Shown piece by piece: positions 26,532 through 35,257 of a stretch of 64,000 bases of DNA (positions are counted from its first letter, which is position 1; each line of letters opens with the position of its first letter). Under the pieces are notes generated by a model. The model ran no database searches. It saw nothing but the letters and a program-made list of their open reading frames with translations, and was not told the DNA's origin. The translations under genes and the position numbers were made by a program. The stretch spans positions 1 to 64,000 of the forward strand of contig JAWLBB010000012.1 in the NCBI GenBank assembly GCA_041395105.1, read 5' to 3'. Source of the stretch: Opitutaceae bacterium (GTDB lineage Bacteria; Verrucomicrobiota; Verrucomicrobiia; Opitutales; Opitutaceae).

Positions 26532-27827
26532 CTAGTCGACGGCATAGACCTCGACGATGGCGATTCCGGTGCCGTTATCCTTACCGCCGATTCTCGCAGT
26601 GTAGACACCTGGAGGAAGCGAAAGCATGAGAACGGCATCCGCCGATCCATCCTCAAGGGCGAACGCACCGATGGTCTCAGAGACCGATTTGATCTCGTCC
26701 GCGTTCATGTTGTCGCCCCAATTGTCGTTCGAGTAGACAATGACGCCTCCCTGGAAGATGTCGAGAACCGGATCTTCGAGGAAGCCCGAGTTGATTCCGA
26801 CCGCGGTCAGACCCGGGCCAACCGCACGGACCAGGACAGTCCCGGTGGCGCTGCCTTCGACTCCACGGACGACGAAACCCGCAATCAGACGGTCCGGTCC
26901 GGTTCCGACCACACCGCGGGTCGAGATATTGTCGAACTCGGCATCGCTTATCGGGCCGGACGACGGAACCGACAGGTTCTCGTTTCCAACATCAACATAG
27001 ATGTCGTCGATGTACATATAGTCGAGACCCTTCGGCACGGTGGCGCTGCCCGCCGAGCTGTAAAGGAGGAAGGAGCGGAGGGGCTCGGTCAGGGAGGGGC
27101 TGCGTTCGGCGAGCCAGCCGATCGGCGGATGGGTATCCGGATCATCAAGGGCTACCAGAGTCTGGGTCGGGAACTCCGTCCCACCCTGCACATAGACCTT
27201 GTAGGCATTGTTGGCGTGATCGAGAACGAACCAGATCTGGTACCACTCGTCCGCGGTCGGACCATCGACCAAAACAGTCTGGTAAGCACCAGGAGGGTTC
27301 GGGTGACCATTGTCGTAGAAGTCGAAGGAATTATCGAACTCCACCCGTCCGATCACGGAGTAGTCGCCGTAGGCGCCGGTCACTTCCGTGGCGGCGTCAG
27401 GTGCCAATGGATCGGCGATCGGGGCACGCCAGCTCAGACCCCAGACGAGGTCAACCACTGCCTTGAACTGGGAGCCGCCGACATCAACCGTCGGGACATT
27501 GATCTTGAAGTAGACCGTTCCCGTTCCGGCAATCTCGGGAATCGACTTGACCGCACGTGCGTTGTAGGTCGTGTCCTTCACCAGATCGGCCGCACCGCTG
27601 TTGAACTGCAACACCTTGTTGCCGTCCACCTCGGCGAGCACGATCCCGCCGCCCTCGCCATCAGGAGTCACCGGGTCGCCGGAGCCATCAACCGGGTCCT
27701 GGCTCCAACCGGCCTCGAGCGCCGCCTGGTCCGCATATTCCATATCATCCACCAATGTCCATTCAGCCAAAGCAACACCGGTGGAGACGGTGGTGGCGGC
27801 AATTATCATCAGAGTTCTTTTAATCAT
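26532..27827 (-). CDS. Secreted protein with jelly-roll-like N-domain and NISTRG module
   Basis: A 431-residue exported protein (signal peptide MIKRTLMIIAATTVSTGVALA). The first ~290 residues are beta-rich and aromatic (EWTLVDDMEYADQ, GTVYFKINVP, ADEWYQIWFVLDHANNAYKV, YMYIDDIYVDVG), resembling LamG/concanavalin-like carbohydrate-binding folds; this is a resemblance only. From DAEFDNISTRG to the end (about 135 residues) it carries the same C-terminal module as the GH88 enzyme, ending VEVYAVD. It follows the TonB receptor by 53 bases on the same strand, so the two are probably co-transcribed. A role in binding the polysaccharide outside the cell is inferred from that arrangement. Confidence 0.75.
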   Translation of the reverse strand: MIKRTLMIIAATTVSTGVALAEWTLVDDMEYADQAALEAGWSQDPVDGSGDPVTPDGEGGGIVLAEVDGNKVLQFNSGAADLVKDTTYNARAVKSIPEIAGTGTVYFKINVPTVDVGGSQFKAVVDLVWGLSWRAPIADPLAPDAATEVTGAYGDYSVIGRVEFDNSFDFYDNGHPNPPGAYQTVLVDGPTADEWYQIWFVLDHANNAYKVYVQGGTEFPTQTLVALDDPDTHPPIGWLAERSPSLTEPLRSFLLYSSAGSATVPKGLDYMYIDDIYVDVGNENLSVPSSGPISDAEFDNISTRGVVGTGPDRLIAGFVVRGVEGSATGTVLVRAVGPGLTAVGINSGFLEDPVLDIFQGGVIVYSNDNWGDNMNADEIKSVSETIGAFALEDGSADAVLMLSLPPGVYTARIGGKDNGTGIAIVEVYAVD

Positions 27828-27880
27828 GGGTACTTTCTTGGGTTTCGGTTTTCAGAACGATTCGCTGTTCAGAAAAGGGG

Positions 27881-30800
27881 CTAGAAATCAACGGCCACGC
27901 CCAGGCGGAAGCTCCGGGGGGCATAGACGGACCTGGTCCGCTTGGTCACCACCTCTCCGGAAAACGGGTCGGTGACCGTGCTGGTGACCAGACCTTCCGT
28001 GTCGTCAGTCAGGTTGTAAACATTCAGACTCAGGCGCCAGTTCAGGTCGCCAAAGGCATGGAAGCCGTAATAGACGCCGGCGTCGAGACGCCAGCGTGCC
28101 GCAGTCTCCGGAGTCCGGATGAGGTTGGTGCCCAGATCAGTGCCACCGATCGGGATCGAGGTCTGGGCCGGTCCGTCATAGCGGATACCGCCACTCAGGC
28201 CAAGACCCTTGAGCTTGCCCTCAAGGAAGCTGTAACGGGTCCAGAATGACGCCTGGTCCTCGGGGTTGAAGAAGAAGCTCAGGTCCTCCAGACCGGTCGT
28301 GATGTCGGACGGGCGGGCCGGATTATCAATTCCGATCTCGTTGCCCCGGACATCGACAAACTTGTCATTGACCCCATCTCCATCGGTATCCGAGCCGACA
28401 ATACCGGCGTTTTCTCTTCCGAGGATGCGGAAGACATTGTCGTATTCGGTACCGAAGGCGGAACCGGTGTTCAGGTCGATGAAGTCAACCAGGTTGAAGT
28501 TCCCCTTGGCTTTCCGCTCGATGTGCGAGTAGTTGAGAATGAACTGCAGACTGGGCGACGGCGAATAGATGAACTCGAGATCGAGGCCTTGCGACTTGTC
28601 CGAAAACGTGATAAAGGTGTCGCCGCCCGCCGTGGAGGCGGGTGCACTCGGTGAATTGCCCGGACCATTGACCGGCGCTGCTTGAGGAGTGGGACTCCAA
28701 CGGATGGGGTCGAACTGTCCGATATTGTCCGCAGAGAGTTCCCGGGCGGCAAAGGCGTCCTCGATGTACTCGCGGAAATTGACGTCAACGGTCCGCAGGG
28801 AATACCTCTGGCCATTGTAAACGACATCACCCTCCGGATCCGCCACGTGAAGGGTGATGGACTGCTTCACATCGAGTTTCGAATAATCCAGCCACCAGAC
28901 ATCCCGCCGATTGAATGGCTGTTTGGAACCTGCCTGGTGGTTTTCGATATCGTAGAGTCCCTCGAGGCGGGTCGTTTCCCCGGTCACCCGGTCGACGACG
29001 AACCAGGCCTGGGACCGCCCGGGTTCATTGACTCCCTGGACAGTCAGATTGCCCAAGAGGTTGTTCTTGACCGTCTGGGAAATGAATGCCGAGTCGACGC
29101 CGTAGTTGATGAGCAGGCCATCCGTCGGACTCGGGTTGAATTCCCCTCCGGAATACGTCGCGCCGGTCGGCACGTTCGGAGAGTCCACCCATTTGGACGG
29201 AGCCGGTGCGTCGCCCCATTGCCAGATGGCGTTGTCCCGTTCAATCTGATAAAACGCCACCGTTCCGGTCAGCTTGCCCTCGTAGGCATCCCACTTGAAT
29301 CCCGCCTCGATGGAGCGGGTGTTTTCCGCCGGAATGGTATCGTTGTTGCCGTCGGTCAGCGAAGTATTCGGCGAGATACCCTCAGCGTAGAGACCGTAAA
29401 CGGTGATGGCCTTGTTGATATCGTAATTAAGGCCGAAGGAGAACGAGGTTTCCTCGATGTCGGAGGCGAAACTCTTTTCCGGAGTGGTCTCTCCGTAGAC
29501 GATGCTGTAGGGATTGTCCACCCACTTGAGTTCCCCGGCTCCGATCTCCTGGTCGTTCGGGCTGAGTCGAAGCAACTGCTTGGTTTCGGCGTTGTAGCGG
29601 TCGTAGCGAACGCCGATGATCGACTCGATCTTTTCGTCCCAGAATTTGCTCTGGAGGATGCCGTAGGCGCCGTGATAAAAGACATCCTGGTTGCGGTAGG
29701 CATCACCCGGCATGGCGAGATTTTCGCCGTTGTAGGTGAAGGGGCTCAGATCGTCGATCGACCGGAAATACAGCGCATCCCTTGCGGCGGCCTCCGCATA
29801 GGGAATCTGCCCGGAGGTCACGTAGGCATTGCTGCGGTCGATGAACGCCGCGTTGATGTCCTCGTTGCCGTCGAGAAAATCGACGTTGTCGTTGATATAG
29901 TGGTACCCGGCCATGACCGTGTGCTTGGCATCCCCCCCCACAAAAAAGGGAGAATCAAAGGTGTAGGTGCCACGCAGACGCCACTGGAATGATTCACTCG
30001 ACTGGGGCCGCAAGGTCCACCAATAGCGGGTCAGTTTGAGGTCGTCATTGCTCTGCACCAGTTCGGGATCGTAATCACTGACATAGTCGTCGGCCGCGAC
30101 GTTCTTCAGCGCCCAGAGGTAGGGCGTGAACTCCACCGAGGGCACACTGGCGAAGCTGACCGGGAGTTCGCCTCGAATGTTGAAGGCACCTTCCCGGTTG
30201 TTCATGTTGCGGGCATTGACCGCCAGTTCCTCTTCGTCGGCCTTCGTGTAGAAGACACCGGTCGAAAAGGCCAGGTTCTCATTCGGGAAAAACGACACAT
30301 CGAGGAGCAGGTCGGTTTCCTTGCGTTGCTCGTAGGTATCGCCTCCGGTGATCCGGTAGGAATCCGGCAGGGTGCCTCCAAACAGGTTGCGGGTGTCCAC
30401 GTTGCGGACCTCAAAATAATCCCGACGACGACCCCGTGGGTCGGCCACGAACTCCACGGGAGACAACCCGGCGACGGTCCCATCCTGGCCGTAATTGTAC
30501 TGCTCGTCGTACTGGTTGCGGAAATTCGGCACGAAGGCACGGGTCAGGTCATCGTAGATCCATTGGGCGCCCGTACCATTGTACTTGACGTCCGATGCCT
30601 GGGCCTCGGCAAAAACATTCCAGCGGGTGTCATACCAGTAATCCAGTTGAAAGGCCCCATACTTGAGATCCTTGGATCGATAATCCGTCCAGTCATCGCG
30701 GGTTTCCAGAGCCCCCATGAACCGGTAGTTGAGCCGGTTCTTGTTGTTCTCGCCCGCCCGGATGATGGGACCCGTGATGTCCGCGGTGCCCCGGAGAAAT

Positions 30801-31480
30801 CCATCCGAACCACCGGTCACGGAAAAGGACTGGTGCTGCTCGGAAAGGGGTTTCTTCGGGATGACATTGACGATACCCGAAATGACCCCGATGCCATAGA
30901 GGATGGAGTTGGGTCCCTTGACGACCTCCATGCGGTCCATGTTCGAGGAATCCAGCAGGCCGCCCAGCGCAATGTTCGAGTCCGGTGTGATGACCACGCC
31001 ACCGTAACGGAAACCCAGGCGATTCTGAAAGGGGACATTGAATCCCCGGATGCTCACGGTGTTGGCGAAGCGGGTGGAACTGGAAGCCGAGGAGGCCGAA
31101 CGCTCCGCCGACCCGCCACCGCGGTTGGCGTCGGGTCCGGTTCCGCCGGAGGGGGCCTCGGTATCGGAGGTATTGACACCCGCGGCGTAGGAGAGCGCCT
31201 CATCAAAATCAGTCGCGCCCAGATCCTTGATGAACTCCGAAGTGATGACCTGGATGGTCATCGGGAGTTCCTTGATCGGGGTGTTCAAACCCGTGGCCGA
31301 AACCGAATTGGCCGCGCGGTAGCGGTCGTCCTTGGTCGCATCGATCTCAAAGACCGACAGATAAATCAGCTCTTCATCTTCTTCAGCCGAGGCGGATTGT
31401 TGCGCGTTGACCGAAGGAACCATCGCGGCCAGGGCCGCACTGCCGACGAGCAGGATCGAGGTAAGGCGTGAGTGGAGCAT
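27881..31480 (-). CDS. TonB-dependent receptor
   Basis: A 1199-residue outer-membrane receptor, large for the family. The signal peptide is MLHSRLTSILLVGSAALAAM and the plug region includes KELPMTIQVITSEFIKDLGA. MEVVKGPNSILYG is the classic plug motif, and the 22-strand barrel ends ...FRLGVAVDF with the terminal Phe needed for barrel assembly. The early VFEIDATKDDRYRAANSVSA resembles the N-terminal region of Opitutaceae receptors. An upstream ATG (31666) would place an operator-like site (31635-31648) inside the coding region and give a non-secretory N-terminus, so 31480 is preferred. It should import oligosaccharides released by the lyase; no SusD partner is present. Confidence 0.93.
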   Translation of the reverse strand: MLHSRLTSILLVGSAALAAMVPSVNAQQSASAEEDEELIYLSVFEIDATKDDRYRAANSVSATGLNTPIKELPMTIQVITSEFIKDLGATDFDEALSYAAGVNTSDTEAPSGGTGPDANRGGGSAERSASSASSSTRFANTVSIRGFNVPFQNRLGFRYGGVVITPDSNIALGGLLDSSNMDRMEVVKGPNSILYGIGVISGIVNVIPKKPLSEQHQSFSVTGGSDGFLRGTADITGPIIRAGENNKNRLNYRFMGALETRDDWTDYRSKDLKYGAFQLDYWYDTRWNVFAEAQASDVKYNGTGAQWIYDDLTRAFVPNFRNQYDEQYNYGQDGTVAGLSPVEFVADPRGRRRDYFEVRNVDTRNLFGGTLPDSYRITGGDTYEQRKETDLLLDVSFFPNENLAFSTGVFYTKADEEELAVNARNMNNREGAFNIRGELPVSFASVPSVEFTPYLWALKNVAADDYVSDYDPELVQSNDDLKLTRYWWTLRPQSSESFQWRLRGTYTFDSPFFVGGDAKHTVMAGYHYINDNVDFLDGNEDINAAFIDRSNAYVTSGQIPYAEAAARDALYFRSIDDLSPFTYNGENLAMPGDAYRNQDVFYHGAYGILQSKFWDEKIESIIGVRYDRYNAETKQLLRLSPNDQEIGAGELKWVDNPYSIVYGETTPEKSFASDIEETSFSFGLNYDINKAITVYGLYAEGISPNTSLTDGNNDTIPAENTRSIEAGFKWDAYEGKLTGTVAFYQIERDNAIWQWGDAPAPSKWVDSPNVPTGATYSGGEFNPSPTDGLLINYGVDSAFISQTVKNNLLGNLTVQGVNEPGRSQAWFVVDRVTGETTRLEGLYDIENHQAGSKQPFNRRDVWWLDYSKLDVKQSITLHVADPEGDVVYNGQRYSLRTVDVNFREYIEDAFAARELSADNIGQFDPIRWSPTPQAAPVNGPGNSPSAPASTAGGDTFITFSDKSQGLDLEFIYSPSPSLQFILNYSHIERKAKGNFNLVDFIDLNTGSAFGTEYDNVFRILGRENAGIVGSDTDGDGVNDKFVDVRGNEIGIDNPARPSDITTGLEDLSFFFNPEDQASFWTRYSFLEGKLKGLGLSGGIRYDGPAQTSIPIGGTDLGTNLIRTPETAARWRLDAGVYYGFHAFGDLNWRLSLNVYNLTDDTEGLVTSTVTDPFSGEVVTKRTRSVYAPRSFRLGVAVDF

Positions 31481-31634
31481 GGGGGTCTGTTTTCTGAATG
31501 AGTCGGGAAAGAGTCCAGAGGCGCGCCGAGAGGGCATCAGTTCGAATGCGGGGAACCGGAGAGCAGGGTTTCGGGGTTGAGGCTTTTTTTTCCGGCTAAC
31601 CGAAGTAAGGGTTGCATAAATCCGGCAGGGTTGC

Positions 31635-31648
31635 TTAATAATTATAAA
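31635..31648. promoter_or_regulatory. Operator-like palindrome between TonB receptor and LacI genes
   Basis: TTAATAATTATAAA matches 13 of 14 positions of TTRATAATTATYAA. It lies 155 bases before the receptor start and 94 before the LacI start, well placed to control both divergent genes. Confidence 0.65.
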
Positions 31649-31741
31649 CCATGACATCCCTGTCAATGGATTTTCCTGCGAAAGTTTTCTCGCCCCTCCC
31701 GCTGTCGCCCTTTTCCATTACCCCTGTCAAGAGATAGACTG

Positions 31742-32851
31742 ATGGCCCAAAACAAGAACCAGCGAATTTCCCAGCAGCAGATCGCACGGGACCTCGGGGT
31801 TTCCCAGGCTCTTGTTTCGATGGTTCTGAATGGTCGTCGGACCGGGATTTCGCAGGATTCCTTCGACCGGATCTGGAAGTACGCGATGGATAAGGGCTAC
31901 ACCCCGAGAGGCATGAATGTCAACCTGGTGCGCCCGGCGGAGAATGGCGCCCGTACAGTCGGCTACATCCTGCGGGCACCCCTGCAACTGGCGACCAAGA
32001 GCAATTTCTTCAGCTATGTCCACCACGGGCTGCATGCCAGCGTGACCGGGGCCGATGTCCGCACCGTTTTTCTCGGTAGCGAGACGGACCTTGATGCGGA
32101 GCAACTTCTGGAGTTCATCGACAGCCAATCCTCCCTGATCGGCCTGGTCGTGATGGGGGAATTGGAGGAGGCCTTCATGAAAGTCCTCCTCAGGTCCAGA
32201 AAACCCGTCGTCTACACTTCGGCGCGGTATCCCGGACGGTGTCACAGTGTCATCTCCAACCAGCAACAATCAGCCGAGCAGTTGGTCGAACACCTCGTAG
32301 CTCTAGGGCATAAAAAGTTTGCCTGGCTGGGCGGCGATGAAGGTCGGAGCCGCAACCTGGAGAGGAGAAACGCCGTCCTCGAAGTTCTGGCACGACATGG
32401 GCTGACTATCGAGGCCCGAGACCAGGTCGATCTGGGCGAAGCCGACCGCCGCGAGGGAGCCCAGGCCGCCGCCGCGATTTTCGGGACGAATCACCGCAAG
32501 CTGCCAACCGCCTGGATCTGCATGACCGGCCTGATGGCCCGCGGGGCCGTCAATTTTCTTCTGCAGAAAGGGATCGAAGTCGGTCGCGACATCAGCGTGG
32601 TCGCGTTCGATCTGACCAAGGTCTGCACCGAGGAGCATCCCACCATCACCAGCGCTTTTGCCGAACCGACAAAGATCGGCGAGGAAGCCGGCCGGATCGT
32701 GCTGGCGGCGAGCGGTGACAGCGGATTCCCACTTCACGAAATCACCCTGCCCTCCGTTCTGGTTGAACGTGAATCGTCGGGTCCTGTCCCGATGGAATTG
32801 AAGAGGACAATCAAGACGCCCAAGGCGCCCCGGACAAGAGCGAGAACCTGA
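31742..32851 (+). CDS. LacI-family transcriptional regulator
   Basis: A 369-residue DNA-binding repressor. The N-terminal helix-turn-helix reads ISQQQIARDLGVSQALVSMV, then LNGRRTGISQDSFDRIWKYA and MDKGYTPRGMN. The periplasmic-binding-like sensor domain starts near ARTVGYILRAPLQ and includes the typical FAWLGGDEGRSRNLERRN and AFDLTKVCTEEHPTITSAF. The recognition helix departs from the consensus (VSQALVSMVLN against VSxxTVSRVLN), and the hinge lacks the PNxxAR motif. The gene diverges from the TonB receptor, with an AT-rich palindrome between them that recurs at neighbouring carbohydrate genes, so it is the best candidate regulator of that regulon. The inducer is probably a uronate-derived sugar (inferred). 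Confidence 0.9.
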   Translation: MAQNKNQRISQQQIARDLGVSQALVSMVLNGRRTGISQDSFDRIWKYAMDKGYTPRGMNVNLVRPAENGARTVGYILRAPLQLATKSNFFSYVHHGLHASVTGADVRTVFLGSETDLDAEQLLEFIDSQSSLIGLVVMGELEEAFMKVLLRSRKPVVYTSARYPGRCHSVISNQQQSAEQLVEHLVALGHKKFAWLGGDEGRSRNLERRNAVLEVLARHGLTIEARDQVDLGEADRREGAQAAAAIFGTNHRKLPTAWICMTGLMARGAVNFLLQKGIEVGRDISVVAFDLTKVCTEEHPTITSAFAEPTKIGEEAGRIVLAASGDSGFPLHEITLPSVLVERESSGPVPMELKRTIKTPKAPRTRART

Positions 32852-32924
32852 TCGCGGGACCTCCACCTGGTCCCGGGAAACGGCCCGGCCCATCTCCAAA
32901 GACATTGACAGCCAGGATCCTTCA

Positions 32925-32938
32925 TTAATAATTATCAA
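32925..32938. promoter_or_regulatory. Operator-like palindrome before the 2-hydroxyacid dehydrogenase
   Basis: TTAATAATTATCAA, identical (as reverse complement) to the site upstream of GH88. It ends four bases before the ATG at 32943, so a bound repressor would block the promoter or the start region. Confidence 0.65.
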
Positions 32939-32942
32939 CCCC

Positions 32943-33959
32943 ATGACACAAAACCCCGTGGCCCTCGCCGTTCTGAGCGAGGCCGAAATCGCCGATTTTC
33001 TGCCAGGTGCTTCACTTGACCGCCTCAAGTCCCTCCTGCCGAACCTGGAATTCATCGACCCGACGGCCGGTGGATTCGGTGACTGGCCCAGTCTTCTCTC
33101 GCAAAAGAAGCCGGAAATTCTCATCACTGCCTGGAAGACCCCTTCCCTGCCTGAAAGCTGGTTGAACGATCCGGGGTATTCACTCAAGTATCTCTGCCAC
33201 TTCACGGGGACCGTCCGCAAACTCGTCCCCCGCCCCTTCCTTGAGCGGGGCCTCGTCCTGACCAACTGGGGAAACTCGATCAGTCGGACGGTCGCCGAGT
33301 GCGGTCTGCTCCTCACGCTGTCGGCCCTCCGCCGCGCTTCGTCCTGGGCCATCGACATGCACCTCAAAGGGGCCTGGAAGACCCCTGCCCTCGTCACCGA
33401 GTCCCTTTTTGGCCGTCGCGTCGGCCTGCATGGCTTCGGCAATATCTCCCAGCATCTGGCCCGCCTGATGCAGCCGTTCGAGGTGCCCATCGCCACCTAT
33501 TCCCCCAGCGTGCCGGACTCGGTCCTGGAATCCTTCGGGGTGACCCGTGCCGACTCCCTTGAAGCCCTCTTTTCCGAAAACAACGTCATCGTCGAACTGG
33601 CCGCCTACAAGCCGGAGAACCGGCACCTGGTCTCCGAAAGAATCCTGCGCCTGATTCCCGAGGGCGGCACCTTTGTCAACGTGGGTCGCGGTGCGGTCGT
33701 CGATGAGGCCGCCCTGTTGAAGATCGCCCGCGAGGGCCGACTGCAGGTCGCCCTCGATGTCTACGAGACCGAACCACTCCCGGCCGATTCCGGTTTCCGT
33801 GGTCTGCCCAATGTCACACTCACGCCGCATATCGGCGGGCCGACCATCGACCGGCGGCAGGATGCCGGTGCCCTCGGCGTGGAAAACATCGCCAATTACC
33901 TCCAGGGAAAACCGCTCGAGGCCGTCGTCTCCCTCTCTGTCTATGATCGCTCAACCTGA
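32943..33959 (+). CDS. D-isomer-specific 2-hydroxyacid dehydrogenase family
   Basis: A 338-residue NAD(P)-dependent dehydrogenase. The catalytic residues are Arg249 (NVGRGAVVDE), Glu277 (DVYETEPLP) and His296 (LTPHIGGP), the standard triad. The cofactor loop is GLHGFGNIS (161-169), in which the last Gly of the family motif is Ser169. There is no signal peptide. GTG at 32958 is a possible later start, because the operator ends so close to the ATG. It follows the LacI gene by 91 bases and is preceded by its own operator-like site, so it is probably a regulon member that oxidises or reduces a sugar-acid intermediate. The substrate is unknown. Confidence 0.87.
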   Translation: MTQNPVALAVLSEAEIADFLPGASLDRLKSLLPNLEFIDPTAGGFGDWPSLLSQKKPEILITAWKTPSLPESWLNDPGYSLKYLCHFTGTVRKLVPRPFLERGLVLTNWGNSISRTVAECGLLLTLSALRRASSWAIDMHLKGAWKTPALVTESLFGRRVGLHGFGNISQHLARLMQPFEVPIATYSPSVPDSVLESFGVTRADSLEALFSENNVIVELAAYKPENRHLVSERILRLIPEGGTFVNVGRGAVVDEAALLKIAREGRLQVALDVYETEPLPADSGFRGLPNVTLTPHIGGPTIDRRQDAGALGVENIANYLQGKPLEAVVSLSVYDRST

Positions 33960-34079
33960 CCGATCCTCACCATTCCACTTCTGACAACACTGCCATCCGT
34001 GAGTCTGCTCGATAGCCACGACAGGCGGAGCGGCGAGACAGCGCCGTTGCTGCAACTGACTGAAGAACCCCGATGCAGC

Positions 34080-34099
34080 CACTTCGCTGTGTCGAAGTG
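34080..34099. repeat. CACTTCG-CTGTGT-CGAAGTG hairpin
   Basis: A 7-bp stem around a six-base CTGTGT loop, in the 262-base gap between the dehydrogenase and isomerase genes. It shares its stem and loop, in inverted form, with the element at 23819-23838. A second GC hairpin (CGGCG-AGACA-GCGCCG, near 34031) lies upstream. Otherwise the gap shows nothing recognisable. Confidence 0.45.
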
Positions 34100-34221
34100 C
34101 CGCCCCTTATCAATCGGATCCTTCCAAGAGCCTGCACCACCCTAACTGACGTGCGCCAAAGGCCCACCCGCCAACGCGCAAATCCGTAACTGAGTCACCC
34201 CTTCCAGCCAAACCCTCCATC

Positions 34222-35052
34222 ATGACCGCCTCCATCCACGACCTCAACTGGTGTTTCTCGACCCTGGGCTGCCCGGAACTCGACCTTACAGGCGCGCTCG
34301 ATCTGGCCGCCCGTTTCAATCTGCGACGCATCGAAATCCGCTCCCTCGAGAGCCGGGTGGATATGCCCGCCTACTTCACGGAAAAGTGGAAAACCCCGGC
34401 CGCCATCCAGTCCGAGCTGACGAAGAGAAACCTCACGATCGCCTCCCTAGACACCTCGATGAAGCTGATCGGCCACAAGCCGGAGGACCGCGGTGCCCTG
34501 CTCGAATTCATCCCCTGGGCCGAGGCCCTCAACGTGCCCTTCCTCAGGGTCTTTGACGGCGGGACGATTGATGGCGACCTCCGGGTGGAAGAACGGGACG
34601 AGGCGGCCGAGACCATCCGGTGGTGGCGCGAACGCCGCTCCGAAGGTGGCTGGAAGGTCGATATCATGATCGAAACCCACAACGCGATCACCTCGACGAA
34701 GGCGGTCCGCGGGCTGCAGGCGGTGCTCGATACCCCGGTCCCGATTCTCTGGGATTCTCACCACACCTGGAAACACAAGGGCGAGGATCCGGCCGACACT
34801 TTCGATGCCATCCGCGCCCACGTCCCCCACATCCACGTCAAGGACAGTGTGCCCAATCCGGAAAAGCGCGGCGGCACGGAATACGTGATGCCCTGCGAGG
34901 GCGACATGCCCCTGGAGGGCCTCCTCTCCAAGCTGGCGGAGGACGATTTCTCCGGCACCGTCAGCCTGGAGTGGGAACGCATGTGGCACCCCTACCTCGC
35001 CCCTCTCGCCGACGCCCTCGAGCACATGAAGGGTCTCGGCTGGATCGGCTAG
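34222..35052 (+). CDS. Sugar phosphate isomerase/epimerase (xylose isomerase-like TIM barrel)
   Basis: A 276-residue TIM-barrel enzyme of the AP-endonuclease-2/xylose-isomerase superfamily. Candidate metal ligands are Glu151 (MIETHNA), Asp178 (LWDSHHTW), His203/His205 (HIHVKD) and the Glu in SLEWE near the C-terminus. There is no signal peptide. The family includes many sugar and inositol isomerases and epimerases, so the substrate is open. It lies last in the plus-strand row after the LacI and dehydrogenase genes and may take part in converting the imported sugar. No operator-like palindrome was found upstream. Confidence 0.82.
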   Translation: MTASIHDLNWCFSTLGCPELDLTGALDLAARFNLRRIEIRSLESRVDMPAYFTEKWKTPAAIQSELTKRNLTIASLDTSMKLIGHKPEDRGALLEFIPWAEALNVPFLRVFDGGTIDGDLRVEERDEAAETIRWWRERRSEGGWKVDIMIETHNAITSTKAVRGLQAVLDTPVPILWDSHHTWKHKGEDPADTFDAIRAHVPHIHVKDSVPNPEKRGGTEYVMPCEGDMPLEGLLSKLAEDDFSGTVSLEWERMWHPYLAPLADALEHMKGLGWIG

Positions 35053-35091
35053 AAGAAGAGGCCGGAAATCGGTGGTCAGTCGATTCGATCT

Positions 35092-35160
35092 GTAGGAGAG
35101 GCTTTATGCCTCGATCCAGCGCTTGAGTGGCAGGGCATCGAGGCGTAAAGCCTCTCCTAC
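35092..35160. repeat. 24-bp inverted repeat GTAGGAGAGGC...
   Basis: Arms 35092-35115 (GTAGGAGAGGCTTTATGCCT then CGAT) and 35137-35160 pair with one mismatch around a 21-base centre. It sits after the isomerase stop codon and could act as a transcription barrier, but it lacks a T-run. It looks like a dispersed palindromic repeat. Confidence 0.75.
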
Positions 35161-35257
35161 GCAGGGGATGTGCGCTTCCGTTCTTCCCTTCTTGGCAGTT
35201 TCCCCTTTCCATCTCTCATCTTCGACCCACACCCCGGTGTGAATCCATTCTCAATCC

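Noticed and set aside
28682..29992. A 436-codon plus-strand frame inside the TonB receptor region
   Set aside because: The opposite strand encodes the receptor barrel with correct end residues. This frame has no start signal, domain or composition of a real protein.
31651..31737. Short 28-residue frame (MTSLSMDFPAKVF...) between the operator and lacI
   Set aside because: It starts right after the palindrome and could be a leader peptide, but it has no ribosome-binding site or attenuator-like structure. Chance is more likely.
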